This document shows, in pieces, positions 5,777 to 8,898 of a DNA stretch of 8,898 bases. A model generated the notes under the pieces. That model worked only from the letters and a program-made list of their open reading frames with translations, ran no database searches and was not told the DNA's origin. The stretch is from an uncultured Bacteroidota bacterium (GTDB lineage Bacteria > Bacteroidota > Bacteroidia > UKL13-3): positions 1 through 8,898 of the forward strand of contig CAIVPY010000410.1 of assembly GCA_903907885.1 (NCBI GenBank), in the 5' to 3' direction. Position numbers and translations under genes: made by a program. The number at the start of each line of letters is the position of its first letter. The first letter of the stretch is position 1.

Positions 5777-6565
5777 CTATAAATCCATTGCGGTCATAAT
5801 CAATTCAGCCACATCAAACACTTGCACCTCTTGCTCTTTGTTGTGATGCTTTACGCCATCACGCAACATGGTCATACAAAAAGGACAAGCTGCTGCCACG
5901 ATATCTGATTTTGTTTCCAATGCGTCTTCAATGCGTTCATTATTCACTTCTTTTGTTCCTTTTTCAGCATCTTTAAACATTTGAGCACCGCCTGCTCCAC
6001 AGCACAAACCGTTGGCTTTACTTCGTGTCATTTCAACCAATTCCACATCTAGCTTTTCAATCACGCTACGTGGTGCTTCAAAAATATTGTTGGCTCTGCC
6101 TAAGTAACAACTATCGTGGTAGGTTATTCTTTTCCCTTTAAATGCACCACCCTTAATAGCAATCTTACCTTCATTCAACAATTGATTTATCAATGTGGTG
6201 TGATGCAAAACCTCATAGCTACCACCCAATTCAGGATATTCGTTTTTGATGGTATTAAAGCAATGCGGACAAGCTGTAACAATTTTTTTGATGTTGTACG
6301 CATTCAATGTGGTGATGTTTTGCATGGCAAGCATTTGGTATAAAAACTCGTTGCCTGCACGCTTGGCAGGGTCGCCCGTACAAGCTTCTTCCGTACCTAA
6401 GATGGCAAATTTTATATTGGCTGCATGCAATATTTTGGCAACGGCTTTGGTTATTTTTTGAGCACGCTCATCAAAACTACCTGCACAGCCTACCCAAAAA
6501 AGAATGTCGGCTTCTTCGCCTGCTGCTGTCATTTCAGCTATGGTTTTTACTTTAAATTCTATCAT
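5777..6565 (-). CDS. CCG-domain Fe-S protein (HdrB/GlpC/LutA-like), catalytic half of an oxidoreductase
   Basis: The 262-residue soluble protein has two CCG domains, as in heterodisulfide reductase HdrB/HdrD and glycolate/lactate oxidase Fe-S subunits. The C-terminal one is complete: C153, C188-C189, C227 and C230 (SCYLGR, GLCCGAGG, ACPFC) fit the CX31-39CCX35-36CXXC pattern closely, and it may bind a non-cubane 4Fe-4S cluster. The N-terminal one has C27, C62 and C99/C102 but only one Cys at the CC position (EACTGDPA). The neighbouring 433-aa gene carries a membrane anchor and two 4Fe-4S ferredoxin clusters, the parts missing here, so the two probably form one complex. The gap to that gene is 91 bases; the gap to the barrel protein gene downstream is one base. 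Electron donor unknown; ETF, lactate/glycolate or a thiol system are candidates. Confidence 0.85.
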   Translation of the reverse strand: MIEFKVKTIAEMTAAGEEADILFWVGCAGSFDERAQKITKAVAKILHAANIKFAILGTEEACTGDPAKRAGNEFLYQMLAMQNITTLNAYNIKKIVTACPHCFNTIKNEYPELGGSYEVLHHTTLINQLLNEGKIAIKGGAFKGKRITYHDSCYLGRANNIFEAPRSVIEKLDVELVEMTRSKANGLCCGAGGAQMFKDAEKGTKEVNNERIEDALETKSDIVAAACPFCMTMLRDGVKHHNKEQEVQVFDVAELIMTAMDL

Positions 6566-6656
6566 ATTGTGAATTAGCCATTGAAAACACAGATTGTATT
6601 AAGTGTTTGTATCAATGATTTTTTTATTGTTTTAATATTATTATTTATAACTTGTA

Positions 6657-7958
6657 TTAAGCTTCTTGTGTCCAGTTAGCTCTGTCCATAGGGCTAAATT
6701 GCCATGGGGCTTGGTTGTTTTCAAGGTTGCTAAACATATTGTTTAACGAGCTAGGTGCTGATGATTGCTCCATCACTTTGTACCTGCGCATTTCTACAAT
6801 TATTTCCATTGGGTTGATATTAATCGGACAAGCTTCAACACAGGCATTGCACGTATTGCAAGCCCACAATTCTTCTTCGCTTACATAGCTATGAAGATTC
6901 TTAGCATCATCCACAAAAGTGCCTTTATTGGCATCTATGTTTTTACCTACTTCTTCTAACCTATCACGGGTATCCATCATTATTTTACGTGGAGATAAAA
7001 GTTTACCCGTAAAGTTTTGCGGACAACTACTGGTACATCGTCCACACTCGGTGCAACTGTATGCATCCATCAAGTTTTTCCAAGTAAGGTCGGTTACATC
7101 TTTTACACCAAAACTTGTTGGTGCTTCGTAAGCTTCGGATGCTTGTGTTCTTGGGTCGAGCATCAGTTTTACTTCTTGTGTAACCGATGCCATGTTGTTT
7201 AAATTTCCTTTAGCTTTTAGGTTTGAATAGTATGTATTAGGGAAAGCCAAAATAACATGAAAATGCTTGCTGAAAGGCAAATAATTCATAAATAAAAAGA
7301 TACCGATTATATGAAACCACCAACACATTCTCTCAAAAACAATTAAAGTAGCTATTGAAAAATGAAACGACTCGTAAAGAGGAACTATAAATTGGCTAAT
7401 TGGAAACGAACCAATATGTGTTCCTTCTTCAGCTTGAATCATTTGGTCGAAGGCATTCATTTTTAACAAAGCAGCCATCAAAATAATTTCGATAAACAAA
7501 ATAGTAGTCGCATCTTGGTTGGCAAAGCCTTTCAATTCAAGACTTTGGAAGCGTTTTAGTTTTACCACATACCTTCTGCATAAAAAAATGATACATGAAA
7601 TAAGCACTCCAAAAGCAAGTATCTCAAAAAAGCCAATCGCCAAATTATATATAGGACCAAAAAGGGAAAGCGCACGATGCGTTCCAAAAATTCCATCTAT
7701 AAAAATCTCGAGCACTTCAATATTGATTAATATAAAACCTGCATACACAATAAAATGCAATACAAATGGCACAGGACGAGCAGCCATTTTAGTTTGACCA
7801 AATGCCACTTTTAGCATGGTTTTCCATCGTTCGGCTTTGTTATCGCTTAGGTCAATATCTTTGCCCAGTAATATATTTCTGCGAATTTTGCCAATGTTTT
7901 TTACAAAGAAAAAAATGGCTACAGATGATATAAGTAAAAAGAGTATTTGTTCAATCAT
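6657..7958 (-). CDS. Membrane-bound NarI-like cytochrome b/4Fe-4S oxidoreductase subunit
   Basis: The 433-residue protein has an N-terminal membrane part with helices at roughly 3-20, 64-88, 103-127, 152-166 and 211-229. H68, H216 and H232/H234 are possible haem b ligands, as in nitrate-reductase gamma-type domains. The cytoplasmic C-terminal part has two 4Fe-4S motifs: CTECGRCTSSCP with C302, C305, C308, C312, and CNTCNACVEACP with C367, C370, C373, C377. This order is that of HdrD/DsrK-like proteins and of the ETF:menaquinone oxidoreductase EMO described in anaerobes, but the CCG domain that would complete such a protein is encoded by the next gene. The likely role is passing electrons between a soluble donor and the menaquinone pool. 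It is the first gene of the three-gene unit; start ATG 7958 directly precedes the first helix. Confidence 0.83.
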   Translation of the reverse strand: MIEQILFLLISSVAIFFFVKNIGKIRRNILLGKDIDLSDNKAERWKTMLKVAFGQTKMAARPVPFVLHFIVYAGFILINIEVLEIFIDGIFGTHRALSLFGPIYNLAIGFFEILAFGVLISCIIFLCRRYVVKLKRFQSLELKGFANQDATTILFIEIILMAALLKMNAFDQMIQAEEGTHIGSFPISQFIVPLYESFHFSIATLIVFERMCWWFHIIGIFLFMNYLPFSKHFHVILAFPNTYYSNLKAKGNLNNMASVTQEVKLMLDPRTQASEAYEAPTSFGVKDVTDLTWKNLMDAYSCTECGRCTSSCPQNFTGKLLSPRKIMMDTRDRLEEVGKNIDANKGTFVDDAKNLHSYVSEEELWACNTCNACVEACPININPMEIIVEMRRYKVMEQSSAPSSLNNMFSNLENNQAPWQFSPMDRANWTQEA

Positions 7959-8036
7959 AAGTTATGTTTGATATGAACGACAATAATAAATAAGAATAGC
8001 TTTATTTTTTATGGATAAAAAATATTTTAAATAATT

Positions 8037-8067
8037 TTTGCATAAGTATTCAAAAATAATAGATTTG
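8037..8067 (+). promoter_or_regulatory. Promoter of tRNA-Phe
   Basis: TTTG (8037-8040), a 19-base spacer and TAGATTTG (8060-8067) match the Bacteroidetes housekeeping consensus at every defined position. Transcription should start near 8073, a few bases before the tRNA. Confidence 0.78.
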
Positions 8068-8078
8068 CACTCCTCAAA
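8051..8078 (-). promoter_or_regulatory. Possible divergent promoter of the Fe-S oxidoreductase unit
   Basis: On the minus strand TATTTTTG (8058-8051) is a perfect -7 box, with TTTG at 8078-8075 and a 16-base spacer, slightly short. It is the only TAnnTTTG match upstream of the start at 7958 and would give a leader of about 85 bases. It lies back-to-back with the tRNA-Phe -7 box. Confidence 0.35.
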
Positions 8079-8080
8079 AC

Positions 8081-8153
8081 GGTGAGGTAGCTCAGTCGGT
8101 AGAGCAAAAGACTGAAAATCTTTGTGTCGGGGGTTCGATTCCCTCCCTCACCA
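8081..8153 (+). tRNA. tRNA-Phe (anticodon GAA)
   Basis: The 73-base gene folds into a full cloverleaf. The acceptor stem GGTGAGG (8081-8087) pairs perfectly with CCTCACC (8146-8152) and the discriminator base is A8153. The D arm is GCTC/GAGC, and the anticodon stem AAAGA/TCTTT holds the loop CTGAAAA with GAA at 8114-8116. The T arm is GGGGG-TTCGATT-CCCTC with one G-T pair. The 3' CCA is not encoded, since CAC follows the discriminator. It has its own promoter and terminator and is thus a single-gene unit. Confidence 0.97.
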
Positions 8154-8167
8154 CACCAATTTGAATG

Positions 8168-8203
8168 AAAAGCCCTGAATACTAGATATTTAAGGGCTTT
8201 TTT
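8168..8203 (+). terminator. Intrinsic terminator of tRNA-Phe
   Basis: AAAAGCCCT (8168-8176) pairs with AGGGCTTTT (8193-8201), and an inner AATA/TATT pairing shortens the loop; a T tract follows. It starts 15 bases after the tRNA. It could also work for the minus-strand genes at 8236-8870, since an A tract precedes the hairpin. Confidence 0.85.
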
Positions 8204-8212
8204 GTTTTTGCT

Positions 8213-8232
8213 TACTGAAACTATACTGAAAC
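8213..8232. repeat. Direct repeat TACTGAAAC x2 downstream of tRNA-Phe
   Basis: TACTGAAAC occurs at 8213-8221 and 8224-8232, two bases apart, in the gap between the tRNA terminator and the 71-aa gene. It might be a protein-binding site such as an integrase arm site at an element end, but two short copies can be chance. Confidence 0.4.
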
Positions 8233-8235
8233 ATT

Positions 8236-8451
8236 TCATTGATTCTCTTTAAAAATGAATATAGGCTTTTCTTTAATTCCTTTCCATTTTTCCCAAAATT
8301 CATCTAAGTCTTTTATAAAGCTTTCTGTATTTTCATATTCATTCAGGTTTATTACATTTAAAGCTAATGTAACAAGCTTTGATGCTTGCTTTGGATTTAA
8401 TTTGTTTGTTCTAATAAATAATATTAGTTCTTTATAGGATTGTATGACCAT
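8236..8451 (-). CDS. Small hypothetical protein (71 aa), possible mobile-element gene
   Basis: This mostly helical, charged 71-residue protein has no signal peptide, membrane segment or recognisable domain. The N-terminal half (SYKELILFIRTNKLNPKQAS) could form a small helical bundle, and the C-terminal part has a Trp-rich WEKWKG stretch. Support for its being real comes from position: its ATG at 8451 lies two bases after the stop of the 138-aa gene on the same strand, suggesting translational coupling. It ends just before the tRNA-Phe terminator, facing the tRNA. Function unknown. Confidence 0.55.
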   Translation of the reverse strand: MVIQSYKELILFIRTNKLNPKQASKLVTLALNVINLNEYENTESFIKDLDEFWEKWKGIKEKPIFIFKENQ

Positions 8452-8453
8452 AA

Positions 8454-8870
8454 TTATAAAATTTCCATCCCTAGTATTTGTATTGGTTTAAATTCTACTT
8501 GCTCTATTTGCTGTCTGTCAGTCATATTAAGTTTATTTTTAGCAAAAAATATACCTTTACCTTCATTGGCTACTATGTCAACTGCAAGTGAGTTGAAAAG
8601 ACCTTCAATGTTTTTTATAGTGTTTAACTTTTCTTCATTGCTCCCATTTAACCAGTTGTAATAAGTTGTTCTACAAATAGTATGTTTATGCTTCTTTGGT
8701 ATCCATATTCTAAGGAAATAATCAATTGTAGGTATATGCCTATCCTTAATCAAAACTACCTTTCCACTGGCTGTGGGATTTTCTCTTTTGTTTTCTAAAC
8801 ATTCATCTACATAAATGTATGATAGTTCTTCAAGTTCACTTGCACTTATTTTTGTCTTTGGTGTAGCCAT
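8454..8870 (-). CDS. Phage-like DNA-binding protein, possibly terminase small subunit
   Basis: The 138-residue protein is charged and soluble. Residues about 61-76 (HKHTICRTTYYNWLNG) look like a helix-turn-helix, and residues 104-118 (GKGIFFAKNKLNMTD) resemble the F-x-x-KN-x-x-G-x-x-D element found near the end of many phage terminase small subunits, which bind phage DNA and recruit the large packaging subunit. This resemblance is from memory of family patterns, so the function is tentative; another phage or plasmid DNA-binding protein is possible. It is coupled to the 71-aa gene. No large terminase or integrase is inside the window; only 28 bases remain to the right edge, and no Bacteroidetes-type promoter is seen there. 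Confidence 0.6.
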   Translation of the reverse strand: MATPKTKISASELEELSYIYVDECLENKRENPTASGKVVLIKDRHIPTIDYFLRIWIPKKHKHTICRTTYYNWLNGSNEEKLNTIKNIEGLFNSLAVDIVANEGKGIFFAKNKLNMTDRQQIEQVEFKPIQILGMEIL

Positions 8871-8898
8871 TAATATTTATGTGTAGGATAAGATTTCT

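Noticed and set aside
6594..6661. Direct repeat TTGTATTAAG at 6594-6603 and 6652-6661 in the gap between the Fe-S genes
   Set aside because: Two AT-rich 10-base copies, one covering a stop codon, can easily arise by chance; no further copies or symmetry were seen.
6116..7797. Several plus-strand open frames of 60-92 codons opposite the Fe-S genes
   Set aside because: They are shadows of strongly supported minus-strand genes with intact Cys motifs and have no recognisable domains.
8027..8239. Minus-strand open frame of 70 codons containing GGNRTPDTKIFSLLLYRLSYL
   Set aside because: It is antisense to tRNA-Phe. This peptide pattern is a well-known false gene produced by translating the complement of a tRNA.
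8236..8898. A toxin-antitoxin pair made of the 71-aa and 138-aa genes
   Set aside because: The coupling fits, but neither protein shows a recognised toxin or antitoxin domain, and the 138-aa protein fits a phage DNA-binding protein better.

Overview
The window looks like chromosomal DNA of a low-GC member of the Bacteroidetes. Supporting signs: the best promoter matches follow the Bacteroidetes pattern (TTTG, about 19 bases, TAnnTTTG) with no obvious Shine-Dalgarno sequences; L31 is the zinc-free type B form; there is an alternative GlmU-like fusion protein; a lipoprotein carries a Lys-acidic stretch after its lipobox Cys; and a LuxE-domain acyltransferase of the kind common in this phylum is present. 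The genus cannot be told from the sequence.

Layout. Positions 1-541 (minus) hold the N-terminal 180 codons of a LuxE-type acyltransferase that runs off the left edge. A divergent lipoprotein gene (540-1100, plus) begins in the same CATG. It converges on a small gene for a very acidic protein (1105-1368, minus) with its own promoter. Next on the minus strand are triosephosphate isomerase (1510-2274) and, upstream of it in the same transcription unit, a GlmU-like sugar nucleotidyltransferase/acetyltransferase (2300-3508). A strong intrinsic terminator separates these from rpmE2 (3605-3853, minus). A PyrR-like phosphoribosyltransferase (4035-4532, plus) diverges from rpmE2.

Positions 4624-7958 (minus) form a probable three-gene unit, read from high to low coordinates: a membrane-anchored protein with a NarI-like cytochrome b region and two 4Fe-4S clusters (433 aa), a CCG-domain heterodisulfide-reductase-like protein (262 aa), and an outer-membrane beta-barrel protein (383 aa) whose start codon lies one base after the preceding stop. 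The first two look like the two halves of a membrane-bound, quinone-linked Fe-S oxidoreductase related to HdrD/EMO-type enzymes.

Positions 8081-8153 encode tRNA-Phe(GAA), with an excellent promoter and a terminator. Beyond it, two small genes on the minus strand (138 aa and 71 aa, two bases apart) look like phage or mobile-element cargo; the larger resembles a phage terminase small subunit. This suggests, without proving, that the right edge is the end of an element inserted next to tRNA-Phe.

Most of the window is ordinary housekeeping or accessory content. The points most worth following are the split Fe-S oxidoreductase with its coupled outer-membrane protein, the bipolar-charge acidic protein, and the tRNA-Phe boundary. 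I see no CRISPR array, rRNA, transposase or integrase. No gene-free stretch exceeds 300 bases; the largest is 3854-4034, which holds the rpmE2 promoter.
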